Positions 34,160 through 42,982 of a DNA stretch of 64,000 bases are shown piece by piece. Source of the DNA: Butyrivibrio fibrisolvens (GTDB lineage: Bacteria; Bacillota; Clostridia; Lachnospirales; Lachnospiraceae); assembly GCF_037113525.1 (NCBI RefSeq), contig NZ_CP146963.1:2542001-2606000 (forward strand). The letters are read 5' to 3'. The stretch's first letter is position 1; every line of letters begins with the position of its first letter. The translations under genes were made by a program, and so were the position numbers. The notes under the pieces are model-generated. The model saw nothing but the letters and a program-made list of their open reading frames with translations. It made no database searches and was not told the DNA's origin.

Positions 34160-35074
34160 TCAGCAAGACGATATATGAGTTTCATTAGAAAAAAACTCTT
34201 CAATAAGTTGTTTTCTATATCCCTGATCACTCATTGCCTTATCAAAATCATCAAGTCTACCGAGTTCTTTCAGTTTCTGATATAACTGGCTCATAATATC
34301 TATTCCACTATCATATCCTTTTCCGTACCCATTCTCATATGACGATTCTTTGACATGATTGATATGTGCTTCTTCGTTATATTCAGTAAACAGCATTTCC
34401 TTCGCCTCCATTCTATGAGCTTCCAGAATTTCCTTCATAATGCCTTCGTTGATGCAATCGTCTATTGCCTTATCTATCGCATCTCCAAGCACCATCCCGC
34501 TTTGACAGTTACTTCTGATTCTTGAGATAAGCAATGCATAGTCTCTAAGCTCCGTGCACTTCTCCATAAGTTCCTTATTGTGCTCATAATTGATATTAAG
34601 CACAGTTGCCTTACATTCAAGAGCTGGTTCAAACTTGCCATCACCATTAAATGCATCACTTAAGCTAAGCACTTTCCTGTCTGGTTCTTCCTTAGTTCCA
34701 TTATAAAATACCACAAACTGCGGCATTGGTATCTTTACAAGCTTATCATCAAAAAAATCGTACTTCTCATATACAGTCTTGTGATAAAGCTTCGAAAGAT
34801 AGATAAAACCTCTGAATGGCATATTGGGATTAACCGAACTCTGGTGTTCATAAAGGTTCATCTTATCTGTAAACAGGAAAGACACATCGTTTTTCATGTT
34901 CAAGTATAAGAAATCCTCGATAGTGTTGATCTCAATGTCATCAGGATTCGTATAATTGGTCCCATTTACAGCATTATACAAATTAAGCAAGGCTTTCTTT
35001 GATGAAAAAACCTTCTTGAAAAATCTGTCCTTGTGCTCTCTGTTGCCCCTGTTTTCAGTTACTACTTCTTCCAT
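34160..35074 (-). CDS. Rpn family recombination-promoting nuclease / putative transposase
   Basis: A 304-residue PD-(D/E)XK-type protein of the Rpn/transposase_31 group. Family features visible: DRFFKKVFSSKKALLNLYNA near the N-terminus, NMKNDVSFLFTDKMNLYEHQ around 58-77 (the catalytic D..ExQ region), SSVNPNMPFRGFIYLSKLY, and PQFVVFYNGTKEEPDR. The C-terminal third is a helical, coiled-coil-like tail. Such genes are numerous in rumen Lachnospiraceae; their physiological role is not settled. A GGAGGTAACAA site precedes the ATG. Its presence inside the interrupted flagellar cluster fits an acquired block. Confidence 0.88.
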   Translation of the reverse strand: MEEVVTENRGNREHKDRFFKKVFSSKKALLNLYNAVNGTNYTNPDDIEINTIEDFLYLNMKNDVSFLFTDKMNLYEHQSSVNPNMPFRGFIYLSKLYHKTVYEKYDFFDDKLVKIPMPQFVVFYNGTKEEPDRKVLSLSDAFNGDGKFEPALECKATVLNINYEHNKELMEKCTELRDYALLISRIRSNCQSGMVLGDAIDKAIDDCINEGIMKEILEAHRMEAKEMLFTEYNEEAHINHVKESSYENGYGKGYDSGIDIMSQLYQKLKELGRLDDFDKAMSDQGYRKQLIEEFFSNETHISSC

Positions 35075-35386
35075 TTGTTACCTCCATTATATGTACTGAT
35101 ATTTTTGCTTGCAACATCAAATACACAAGAGGCATTCCTTGAAAAAAGACTTATCAGAATCAAAAGATACAAAAAGTTCTGGCTATAAAGCTAAAAAAAC
35201 ATTAAGTTCATCAATTTATAGTAATAATCTTCAAATTCAAAATAGGGATAAATGGCGAAAATGCCGTGATACCTCTACATGCATAAGAACATTGCTAACA
35301 AAGTGTAGCATAACTACTCTTTATTGTAAAGGCTCACGGCACATACCAAATATATACAGAGTTCAGAAAAACTCCCATGTATTTCT
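35075..35386. other. Gap between DUF4230 gene and Rpn-like gene
   Basis: No convincing gene. TGCCGTGA at 35262-35269 pairs with TCACGGCA at 35334-35341 and is followed on the minus strand by TTTT, a possible but long-looped terminator of the DUF4230 gene. A plus-strand frame covers most of the gap but has no ribosome binding site. Confidence 0.4.
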
Positions 35387-36088
35387 TTATTGAAATACAA
35401 TCTTCAATTCATAATTACTATCTACAGCTTCAACAACCGGCGCATATATGGCATATACGGCGTCCAAAGCAAGGTCATCGGCTTCCTGCCCATTGGCGGT
35501 GGTATTGAATTTTTCTACTAATCTGTCTCTGAGCTCTGTTTCTATTATGTTGTAGTCTGAAAGTGTAAGTTTTATTGTTCCAATCGCCCAGAAACCGGTT
35601 GTCTGCTCTCCGATCTCAACCTTGTTAGGGTCAATATCGATGGTATCAAGCCTTGGATGTGGGATCTTAATCGTCAGAACTTTATTTTCGCTGTCATCAA
35701 TTATGTTAGCAGCGGTCAGTTCATCAAGTTCTACGATAAAAGAGCCTTTGCCGGTATATTTAACTGTTTGGTACTTTTTGGTTGACTCAGCATCAAGGAA
35801 GCTAAACATTCTGTCTTCAATCGTATAACTGACAGTACCTTCCTGTTCAAACACAACAAGTTTCCGAGTTTCATTAGGTTTTGACAAGATTACTTCAGAA
35901 AATGAAACTCTCACTCCACTATCACTAAGAACTATGGTATTAGGATCGACAACTGTTACGCCATCCCTATATTTCGAAAGATCATAACTTTTATAGTCTT
36001 TATATATAAGCCAGATCACAATTGAAGAAATGATGCAGATAACGCAAAAAACGATGCTAATTACTTTAAATACGGTTGCTTTTTTCAT
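35387..36088 (-). CDS. DUF4230-type membrane-anchored protein
   Basis: A 233-residue protein with one N-terminal transmembrane helix (KATVFKVISIVFCVICIISS onward) and an extracytoplasmic domain resembling DUF4230: EQEGTVSYTIEDRMFSFLDA, GKGSFIVELDELTAANIIDD, and IKIPHPRLDTIDIDPNKVEI. Function unknown. ATG at 36088 preferred because GGGAGAG lies upstream at correct distance. It is separated from the next upstream gene by an array of three hairpins. Confidence 0.72.
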   Translation of the reverse strand: MKKATVFKVISIVFCVICIISSIVIWLIYKDYKSYDLSKYRDGVTVVDPNTIVLSDSGVRVSFSEVILSKPNETRKLVVFEQEGTVSYTIEDRMFSFLDAESTKKYQTVKYTGKGSFIVELDELTAANIIDDSENKVLTIKIPHPRLDTIDIDPNKVEIGEQTTGFWAIGTIKLTLSDYNIIETELRDRLVEKFNTTANGQEADDLALDAVYAIYAPVVEAVDSNYELKIVFQ

Positions 36089-36128
36089 ATACAAGCTCTC
36101 CCACAAAAATGATGCTGTAACAACTTAC

Positions 36129-36250
36129 CATGACTTTTTGTCACTTCGTTCCAAAAGTCATGTAAATAGGCCAATTGAGAACACCTTCGGTGTTAGGCCT
36201 ATTTACCTACCGATTCATTTTCTTACGAAATCCGCAGTAAATGCGGATTT
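36129..36250. repeat. Three hairpins upstream of the DUF4230 gene
   Basis: CATGACTTTT / AAAAGTCATG (36129-36162) with a loop holding CACTTCGTTC; GTAAATAGGCC / GGCCTATTTAC (36162-36206) enclosing AACACC-TTC-GGTGTT; and AAATCCGCA / TGCGGATTT (36228-36250). The CTTCGTTC loop of the first recurs at 37.6 kb and 46.6 kb. Confidence 0.75.
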
Positions 36251-36310
36251 CTGATTCAAAGTTGCGAAAACATATTCTTTAATAAAGTTAACCCGGATAA
36301 GAGTCCCTTA

Positions 36311-37216
36311 TTAACTCTTCATCTCTTTATTCTCGGTAAAATCATTGTTATCTTCTTTTGTTTTTTCCCTCAAAAAGAAATCTCCACGACTTCTAAAGCT
36401 TTCTAACTGGAGCATCTGGTTTAGTATCCAAAAGAGTATAAGGAAAGTCAAAACAGGAATAACACAGTAAGCAACTGCAAGTATCGCGATAGAATTTACG
36501 AACTTACCGACAATTCCTTTGTAATAGTTAAACAGATCCTGAACGCCTCCTATTGCCGTGTTAAAAAGCTCGGATATTCTTTCATAAAAACTCTTGTCTT
36601 CAGATGCATTTTCGGACATGCCTTCCACTTTGTCCGCCCCATCTTCTGCCAGGGTTATCGCATCATTCACATATGACATGGAACCTGAGCACAGACGATT
36701 TGATATGGCAGTTCCACAAGGCACCACCAGGATAAGCACAAGCGAAAGGGCAAAAATCTTCAAAGACAGCTTTATAGCAATCTTCTTTACCCACTTCGTG
36801 GTGGCAATAAGATATATTATCAGTAATAAAAATGCTATTGGGAGTAAATATTTGAATATGATCGGTATGCCTTTAGTTACCAGAAGATTCTCAAAATAGA
36901 TCATCCCTAGCATAAACACCAGATATTTATTCATATCCGCCAGAGAATCCGCAAGCGGAGTCCCCCAGTCATCTGGAAGTAGCGTTATCGCAAACGAAAG
37001 CGCGATCGTAGCACCCGTGACCTTCATAACTACCGTCTTAGATTCATCAAGCGTTTCAACTGATCTTGAAAAAACAGGAAGATCTGCAACCTTAGCAGAA
37101 GCAACCGATCCCGAAAGCGTAGCCAACAATATAAGAAGCGCTATAAGACACTTATGCTTAATTATTTCCGCACAAATCTTTTTAAGTTCTAAAACAACCT
37201 TATCCACAGCTCCCAT
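36311..37216 (-). CDS. Multi-pass membrane protein, unknown function
   Basis: A 301-residue protein with a hydrophobic helix near the N-terminus (about 23-42), three to four central helices (about 68-80, 98-115, 118-138, 150-172) and one near the C-terminus (about 240-265), separated by a soluble loop of about 60 residues (ITLAEDGADKVEGMSENASE onward). The C-terminus is charged. I do not recognise a family. A GGGAGGGAG site precedes the ATG, and TATAAT lies about 55 nt upstream (37270-37275) with a weak -35. It is the first gene of the accessory block. Confidence 0.75.
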   Translation of the reverse strand: MGAVDKVVLELKKICAEIIKHKCLIALLILLATLSGSVASAKVADLPVFSRSVETLDESKTVVMKVTGATIALSFAITLLPDDWGTPLADSLADMNKYLVFMLGMIYFENLLVTKGIPIIFKYLLPIAFLLLIIYLIATTKWVKKIAIKLSLKIFALSLVLILVVPCGTAISNRLCSGSMSYVNDAITLAEDGADKVEGMSENASEDKSFYERISELFNTAIGGVQDLFNYYKGIVGKFVNSIAILAVAYCVIPVLTFLILFWILNQMLQLESFRSRGDFFLREKTKEDNNDFTENKEMKS

Positions 37217-37491
37217 AGCCAGTTCTCCCTCCCCATATTCCTCAAATTTTCATACTAATCTTTTGGGAAATTATATCAATACCAAGTGTTAGTAAACTTT
37301 ATCAAATATATATACTCTATACCTTTAATATTCCTGAAAATACGTAAATCATACATTCCCACCCTTTACGCCTCAAATTCTTCATCCATATTGTACCCTC
37401 TATACCTTTAACCTCCCGAACTTCTCACAACTATCCTCATCTCTGCTTTTCTCGCCTGAGCTTTCTCACCCCAAACGCACGCTATACCTAG
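37217..37491. other. Upstream region of the membrane-protein gene
   Basis: Contains a TATAAT at 37270-37275 on the minus strand and a direct repeat of CTCTATACCTTTAA at about 37315 and 37390. No gene is visible. Confidence 0.4.
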
Positions 37492-37772
37492 AAGATTCCT
37501 GCGGGTGGCAGTTAACAAATGGTTTTGGGGTCATTGAAAATTTTATAGAATTCAAGAGCTTGATAGATGGAATTATATATTCTCGCTTGGGATTCATTGT
37601 TTGAACGAAGCGAGTTTATGAATCCCAGAATATATAATGCCAGATATCATGCCTAGTTACAGGACGTAACTAGACATGTTTAGAAATACATGGATGTATT
37701 TCTATGTCGGTGAATTCCATAAAATTTTCACGCCCCCAAAACCATTTGTTAACTGCCACCCGCAGGAATCTT
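37492..37772. repeat. Giant inverted repeat B (39-bp arms) with nested elements
   Basis: Arms 37492-37530 and 37734-37772 are perfectly complementary over 39 bp and continue imperfectly inwards (AAAATTTTATRGAATTC on both sides). Inside are two branches: an AT-rich hairpin with arms 37572-37583/37627-37638 and 37589-37597/37618-37626, and copy 4 of the two-hairpin element. The arm (TTCCTGCGGGTGGCAGTTAA) is related to that of inverted repeat D at 58.7 kb. It starts 15 nt after the stop codon of the motE-like gene. Confidence 0.92.
37653..37708 (+). repeat. Two-hairpin intergenic element, copy 4
   Basis: Hairpin 1 CTAGTTAC-AGGAC-GTAACTAG; hairpin 2 lower stem GACAT/ATGTC, bulge GTTT, upper stem AGAAATACAT with ATGTATTTCT around GG. 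It forms one arm of the structure nested in giant inverted repeat B. Confidence 0.85.
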
Positions 37773-37786
37773 CACCCCTCGAGCGT

Positions 37787-38713
37787 TTACGTCCCCGCCG
37801 CGTTGTCGCCTGGTAGTCCCGGAAGTCCTTCAGGTTCAAGAAGTTCCGTTACTTTCTCTGCTACATCCGTGTCGAGTTTGCCCATGATCTTAGCCCTGTC
37901 ATCACTTCCCATCTGCTGAAGTATTCTTGCAACAAGGGTTATATTGGACATGTTGTTAAAGATAGCCGCTGCTTCCTTTGGTTTCATGGCAGAGAAAGTC
38001 GCAGCGTAGACTTTAACTTCTTCATCGGAAACTTCACTTGCTGCTATCTCTTCATAGATCTTTGCAGCTTCTTCAGGATCTATCATTGCGTAGTAGGATG
38101 CGTAGGCGCTGGCATCGGGGGCATTGTCGTTGTAGACTATGTCCTGATAGAACTGCTGTCTTTGCTTGTCGAATTCAGCCTGTTCTTCTTCGAAGGGTTC
38201 AAGTCTTGCCACCTCTGCGTTAAGCTTGTCTATAGTTGCGGACAAAGAAGCATTAAGCGCAAGCTGATTAGACAGTTCTCTTTCAAGAGATGCTACATAA
38301 TCAGAATTATCAACAAGAACCTCTTCTGAATTTTCTTCACTATTCATCTGAGTAATCTGTGCATTTGGAAGAAGGTTCCTTATATAAGGCACGTTCTTGA
38401 GTGCAGGCGTTAATGTATCACCAAGTCCTAAGATATTGAACTTGATCATTATGGCCATAAGGAGCATCCACACAAGTATTATCAAAAGGATCAGAAGAAA
38501 AGATCCAAGGCCACCATGGATATCTCCATTAAGCTCAGCTTCCGCCTCTTCCATTTCTTTTGCACGAAGTCTCGCTTCTTTAGCTGCAGCTTTCTGGTCA
38601 GAACGTAGCTGCTTTCTATCGGCTTTAAGTTGTTTCATTGCCTCCTTAGGATCATCGGGCAATGTGTAAGCTGGTCTTTCGGGCTCTTTTTCTTTTTTCT
38701 TCTTATCAGCCAT
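37787..38713 (-). CDS. MotE/YlxF-like flagellar membrane protein (MgtE N-terminal-like domain)
   Basis: The 308-residue protein has a basic cytoplasmic N-terminus, one transmembrane helix (GSFLLILLIILVWMLLMAIM), a coiled coil (about 130-180) and a C-terminal MgtE-N-like helical domain (YYAMIDPEEAAKIYEEIAAS, ATFSAMKPKEAAAIFNNMSN, RILQQMGSDDRAKIMGKLDT). Proteins of this type lie between fliJ and fliK in Gram-positive clusters; in other bacteria MotE acts as a chaperone for MotC. Start at 38713 is fixed by AGGAAAGGATC. Its expected neighbour fliK is 4.4 kb away here. Confidence 0.85.
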   Translation of the reverse strand: MADKKKKEKEPERPAYTLPDDPKEAMKQLKADRKQLRSDQKAAAKEARLRAKEMEEAEAELNGDIHGGLGSFLLILLIILVWMLLMAIMIKFNILGLGDTLTPALKNVPYIRNLLPNAQITQMNSEENSEEVLVDNSDYVASLERELSNQLALNASLSATIDKLNAEVARLEPFEEEQAEFDKQRQQFYQDIVYNDNAPDASAYASYYAMIDPEEAAKIYEEIAASEVSDEEVKVYAATFSAMKPKEAAAIFNNMSNITLVARILQQMGSDDRAKIMGKLDTDVAEKVTELLEPEGLPGLPGDNAAGT

Positions 38714-38730
38714 ATGTCGATCCTTTCCTA

Positions 38731-38843
38731 GTACATAAAAATGCATCCATGCATTTTTAAACATGTACTAACTACATCCTGTAATTGGTACATAAAAATG
38801 CATCCATGCATTTTTAAACATGTACTAACTACATCCTGTAGTT
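38731..38843 (-). repeat. Two-hairpin intergenic element, copies 5 and 6 (tandem)
   Basis: Two units, 38731-38786 and 38788-38843, read on the minus strand: AACTAC-AGGAT-GTAGTT (copy 6) or AATTAC-AGGAT-GTAGTT (copy 5), then lower stem GTACAT/ATGTAC, bulge GTTT and upper stem AAAAATGCAT with ATGCATTTTT around GG. This pair has the opposite orientation to copies 2, 3, 4, 7 and 8. It fills the fliJ to motE-like gap, 3 nt after the fliJ stop. Confidence 0.92.
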
Positions 38844-38846
38844 GTT

Positions 38847-39302
38847 CTACCTGCTCTTATTGATCTTCTGTCCGTAGGTAAAGCTGGTTCTCTGGTCGCT
38901 TTCCTTGAACTCTGCATCTTTTTCTTCCTGAAGATACTCCTGGAAGGCTCTTTCTCTCAGAGTCTCCTGCATCTTGCGCTCCTGCATGTCCTTGGACAAT
39001 TTAAGTCTTGCTTCATCTACTATCTTTTCAGCCTGTTCTATATTCAGTTTCTGGTCCTCAATTTGAGCTTTTACGTTTTCAACAGCATTTCTGTTAAACA
39101 AAATTTCCTGCACATCAAGGACGTTTGCCTGAAGCTCTTCTCCCTGAAGCATGTAGTCTTCAAGACGCTTTTGGAGGCGGTCCATCTTGTCGAGTTCTTC
39201 GTTAAGACGCATCTGAGCAGCACCAAACTCCATTCTGGACTGGTTTTCTGTCTTGATCTTTAAATTCAGGACACTCTGCATACTATAAACGAACTTTGCC
39301 AA
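38847..39302 (-). CDS. fliJ: Flagellar export chaperone FliJ
   Basis: Coiled-coil protein that couples the FliI/FliH ATPase to the export gate. The 151-residue product is helical throughout (SMQSVLNLKIKTENQSRMEF; EELDKMDRLQKRLEDYMLQG) as expected. It starts at TTG, supported by GGAGG 5 nt upstream. The gene follows fliI. Confidence 0.88.
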   Translation of the reverse strand: MAKFVYSMQSVLNLKIKTENQSRMEFGAAQMRLNEELDKMDRLQKRLEDYMLQGEELQANVLDVQEILFNRNAVENVKAQIEDQKLNIEQAEKIVDEARLKLSKDMQERKMQETLRERAFQEYLQEEKDAEFKESDQRTSFTYGQKINKSR

Positions 39303-39413
39303 TATAACCTCCAGGCCACATGATCATATTTTTTCTAATTATCAAAAAAGGATGATCAAAACCGCAAAACATAACTCCAAATTCTCAAACAAAGATCTTT
39401 CCAACACCTAATA

Positions 39414-40790
39414 TTATTCTGTCTTTTTAGGTTCATCTGGGAAAAGAGTTTCCAGCTGATCAATTATTTCTTCAAATGAAAACTTCTCATCCGTTGACTG
39501 AAGCAGAAAATCATTGACTGCATCTATCTTATCGATCGCATAGTCTATATTCTTGTTGGCACCCTTTCTGTATGCTCCGATGTTTATAAGATCTTCCGCA
39601 TCATTATAAGTTGCCATTACGTTCTTAAATCTTCCTGCAGAACGCTTCTGAGCGGGAGACGCTATAGCAGACATACATCTTGAGATGCTTTGAAGTACAT
39701 CAATCGCAGGATAATGATTCTTTTGCGCAAGCTTTCTGTTAAGGACAATATGTCCATCCAGAATAGATCTTGCTGTATCTGTGATAGGCTCATTAAAGTC
39801 ATCACCATCTACAAGAACTGTATAAAGGCCCGTTATAGACCCTTTTTGAGATTTACCGGCTCTTTCAAGTAGCTTCGGCATTTCAGCATATACAGACGGT
39901 GGATATCCTCTTGATACAGGTGGCTCACCGCTTGCCAGGCCTATTTCTCTTTGAGCCATGGAAAAACGGGTTAAGGAGTCCATCATAAGAAGTACGTCTT
40001 TACCCTGATCTCTGAAATACTCTGCAATTGAGGTTGCAGTCTTAGCCGCCTTTACACGTTCAAGAGCAGGCTTATCAGAAGTTGCGACTACAACAACTGA
40101 CCTTTGAACACCTTCTTCTCCAAGGTCTCTTTCTATGAACTCGCGAACCTCTCTTCCACGCTCTCCAATAAGAGCTATTACGTTGATGTCAGCTTTGGTG
40201 TTACGAGCAAACATTCCAAGGAGCGTTGACTTACCAACACCGGAACCTGCGAAAATACCTATACGCTGGCCTTTACCGACTGTGAGAAGCCCATCAACTG
40301 CCTTGACTCCCAGAGACAATACTTCTGATATAGGGTCTCTGGTCATAGGATCCGGAGGCTGATTCTCTACTGAATATGAGATTCCGTTTTCAAGAACATG
40401 CCCCTGACCATAGCTGGTTCCGTCAATTCGGCCAAGTCCGTCAAGAGTTTGACCAAGGAGGCCGTCGCCAACATTTACCCTAAGGGGAGACTCAGTATTT
40501 TCAACTATAGAACCGCTACCTATACCACTTGTATTCTCATAAGGCATCAGCTGGACTCGTCCGTTAGAAAAACCTACAACTTCAGCCATAGTAGGCTTTC
40601 CGGAGTATTTAACAGGAGACTCATCTCCCTTTTGCTTGGGATAGATATAGCAAATATCGCCCATCTTGGCATCGGGTCCTGCTGACTCGATGGTAAGACC
40701 GACGATATTTATTACCTTTCCTCTTGTACGATAAAAGGTCTGCGCTTCAAGCTTTCTATATCTACTAAAATCAATAAGTCCACTTGACAT
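39414..40790 (-). CDS. fliI: Flagellar protein export ATPase FliI
   Basis: Hexameric F1-like ATPase of the export apparatus. Walker A is IFAGSGVGKSTLLGM near residue 168, Walker B region VLLMMDSLTRFSMAQREIGL near 255, and the SRGYPPSVYAEMPKLLERAG segment is typical of FliI. Length 458 is normal, and AGGAGCAGCGAATA precedes the ATG. It lies between fliH and fliJ. Confidence 0.97.
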   Translation of the reverse strand: MSSGLIDFSRYRKLEAQTFYRTRGKVINIVGLTIESAGPDAKMGDICYIYPKQKGDESPVKYSGKPTMAEVVGFSNGRVQLMPYENTSGIGSGSIVENTESPLRVNVGDGLLGQTLDGLGRIDGTSYGQGHVLENGISYSVENQPPDPMTRDPISEVLSLGVKAVDGLLTVGKGQRIGIFAGSGVGKSTLLGMFARNTKADINVIALIGERGREVREFIERDLGEEGVQRSVVVVATSDKPALERVKAAKTATSIAEYFRDQGKDVLLMMDSLTRFSMAQREIGLASGEPPVSRGYPPSVYAEMPKLLERAGKSQKGSITGLYTVLVDGDDFNEPITDTARSILDGHIVLNRKLAQKNHYPAIDVLQSISRCMSAIASPAQKRSAGRFKNVMATYNDAEDLINIGAYRKGANKNIDYAIDKIDAVNDFLLQSTDEKFSFEEIIDQLETLFPDEPKKTE

Positions 40791-40894
40791 TATTCGCTGC
40801 TCCTATAAGATCTGGATTTTAAATTAGTATTTTAACTACCAAAGATGTTATTTATATCCAAATAATATTCTTCGACCATTTCCAATAGTATCTA

Positions 40895-41926
40895 CTATTT
40901 TCTTCTATCAAACGAAAGAAGTTTTATCTTTCTTCCAAGTTCTTCTAACTCAACTCCTACGCTGCAGTCAAAGATTCCTCCATCTGTTTCGATGATGCAC
41001 TCATTTTCTTTAAGCGTTGGATCTTCAACAAGCTCAAGTACTGTGTCAGGACTTACAACGTTTTGCATAAGCTGCTCTTTGGCATCCGTTATCATGTCAT
41101 AGTCATCAGGCGAAATGTGTATAAGAAGGCTTCCGCTTGACTCTATTCTTGAAAGAGCTGTCTGGAGTAGATGAAGGATTATCTCCTTATCGTCTTTAAA
41201 AGATACATTGAACACATGCTCATAAATCCTTGTCAGTGTATCAACCATTTCAGGCTCAACCGACTGGGTCATGCGCTCGTATCTTGCCTCAAGCTCTTTT
41301 TCTTTTTTCTGAATAGTCTTTTCTACCTTATCCTCGGACTTGGCCATGCCTTCCTGAAAGCCTTCATCATAACCCTGGCGGTGTCCTTCTTCTCTCGCCT
41401 GATTCAGGATCTGATCAGCCTGCATTCTTGCATCTGCAACTATCTGATTAGCCTGAACCTGGGCATCGTTTAAGATCTGATCTATATCTTTTTGAATATT
41501 AGGCGGCATTTCATTAGGACCCCCGCCATAACCCTGGCCTCCATCATAAGATCCAGCCCCATAGGCCTCACCTGGTCCGCCATAATCCTGACCACCGGTT
41601 CCGCCCTGCATAGCACCGTCTTCGCCATCAAAATCAGACAGACTCATCTCAGAGGGCATACCGTCCATTCCATCCATGCCCTCCTGATCTTCCATCAGTC
41701 TGTCAATCGGTTCAGCAGGAATCCCTTCGTTAAAAGAGGGTTCGTACATGTCATCCATTCCATCCATGCCGTCTTCACCCTGCATCTGGGCACTTTGCCT
41801 TGCACGGCGCCGCATCTCTTCCTCATAAGACTCCTGAATCTTGATATCAGACAGCTCATTATTATCGATGATTCTTGCATCTTCACTATCAAGAGTTACC
41901 CACATGCCTTTAACAAGATTAGACAA
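40895..41926 (-). CDS. fliH: Flagellar assembly protein FliH
   Basis: Regulator of the FliI ATPase. The C-terminal half is recognisable: AREEGHRQGYDEGFQEGMAK (the AxxxG-rich helical repeat), then ARYERMTQSVEPEMVDTLTR and a C-terminal domain ending LGRKIKLLSFDRRK. The N-terminal third has Gly/Met/Asp-rich low-complexity sequence (MDGMDDM, GGQDYGGPGE), making the protein longer (343) than usual. Translation starts at TTG with GGAGGTGATG upstream inside the end of fliG, overlapping it by 8 nt. Confidence 0.9.
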   Translation of the reverse strand: MSNLVKGMWVTLDSEDARIIDNNELSDIKIQESYEEEMRRRARQSAQMQGEDGMDGMDDMYEPSFNEGIPAEPIDRLMEDQEGMDGMDGMPSEMSLSDFDGEDGAMQGGTGGQDYGGPGEAYGAGSYDGGQGYGGGPNEMPPNIQKDIDQILNDAQVQANQIVADARMQADQILNQAREEGHRQGYDEGFQEGMAKSEDKVEKTIQKKEKELEARYERMTQSVEPEMVDTLTRIYEHVFNVSFKDDKEIILHLLQTALSRIESSGSLLIHISPDDYDMITDAKEQLMQNVVSPDTVLELVEDPTLKENECIIETDGGIFDCSVGVELEELGRKIKLLSFDRRK

Positions 41927-42968
41927 CTATATCATCACCTCCGCCCCTGGAGATTACGATCTCGCCGGAATCTTCAAGCTTTCTGATAATGTTAACGATC
42001 TTCTGCTGAGCTTCTTCAACATCCTTCATACGAACAGGTCCCATGAAATCCATATCTTCCTTGATCATAACTGCAAGACGCTTTGAAAGGTTGTTGAATA
42101 TTGCAGTCTGTACCTGCTCATTAGCACCTTTACATGCAAGGGACAAATCTGAGTTATCAACATCACGAAGTACCCTCTGGATAGAACGATCATCCAGCAT
42201 AAGGATATCTTCGAATACGAACATCTTCTTACGGATTTCATCAGCAAGCTCGGGCTCTTCGATTTCCAGAGTCTCCATGATATGCTTTTCTGTCTGACGA
42301 TCAACTGTATTGAGGATCTCAACAACAGCATCGACACCGCCGATGATAGTGTAATCCTGGTTAACAAGAGACGATAGCTTGGTCTCAAGTACTTTTTCTA
42401 CATCCTTGATAGTATCAGGGCTCGTTCTATCCATAGTTGCTATCCTCTTGGCAACATCTGCCTGTCTGTCAGGAGTAAGGGCACCCAGAATCTGCGAGCT
42501 TTGAGCAGGTGACATGTAAGACAAAATAAGTGCGATCGTCTGAGGATGCTCATCCTGTATGAAAGTAAGTATCTGTGAAGGGTCAGTCTTTCTGATAAAT
42601 TCGAAAGGCTTAACCTGCAAGGATGCAGTAAGTTTACTGATAACATCCATTGCCTTGTCTTCACCAAGAGCTTTTTCAAGAAGCTCTTTGGCATATGTGA
42701 TACCGCCTTCAGCAATGTACTGCTGGGCAAGACATACGCCATAGAAATCATTGATAACAGCCTCTTTTATCTCAGAACTTACAGACCTTGTGTTGGCTAT
42801 CTCAAGAGTAAGCTCCTCGATTTCCTCCTCTTTCAGGTACTTGAAGATAAGCGACGACTTCTCCGGTCCAAGTGCGATGAGAAGGATCGCTGCCTTCTGC
42901 GTACCCGACAGGTTTTCTGTTAAATTCACCGTTGGCGTAAAGCCTTCCATTAAGCCTTCTTCTGACAT
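41919..42968 (-). CDS. fliG: Flagellar motor switch protein FliG
   Basis: C-ring protein that contacts the stator. Three domains are visible: LSGTQKAAILLIALGPEKSS at the N-terminus, the central EHPQTIALILSYMSPAQSSQ motif near residue 140, and the C-terminal torque domain with FVFEDILMLDDRSIQRVLRD near residue 245. Length 349 is slightly above average, with an added C-terminal tail (SGEIVISRGGGDDIVV). GGGAGAAAAAGT precedes the ATG. Confidence 0.97.
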   Translation of the reverse strand: MSEEGLMEGFTPTVNLTENLSGTQKAAILLIALGPEKSSLIFKYLKEEEIEELTLEIANTRSVSSEIKEAVINDFYGVCLAQQYIAEGGITYAKELLEKALGEDKAMDVISKLTASLQVKPFEFIRKTDPSQILTFIQDEHPQTIALILSYMSPAQSSQILGALTPDRQADVAKRIATMDRTSPDTIKDVEKVLETKLSSLVNQDYTIIGGVDAVVEILNTVDRQTEKHIMETLEIEEPELADEIRKKMFVFEDILMLDDRSIQRVLRDVDNSDLSLACKGANEQVQTAIFNNLSKRLAVMIKEDMDFMGPVRMKDVEEAQQKIVNIIRKLEDSGEIVISRGGGDDIVV

Positions 42969-42982
42969 ACTTTTTCTCCCAT

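Noticed and set aside
35075..35105. TTGCAA-17-TATAAT promoter for the Rpn-like gene
   Set aside because: The start site would fall inside or beyond the GGAGG ribosome binding site, so a functional mRNA from it is doubtful.
35109..35393. Plus-strand 94-codon frame in the accessory block
   Set aside because: No Shine-Dalgarno, unusual composition and no recognised domain; overlaps a likely terminator.
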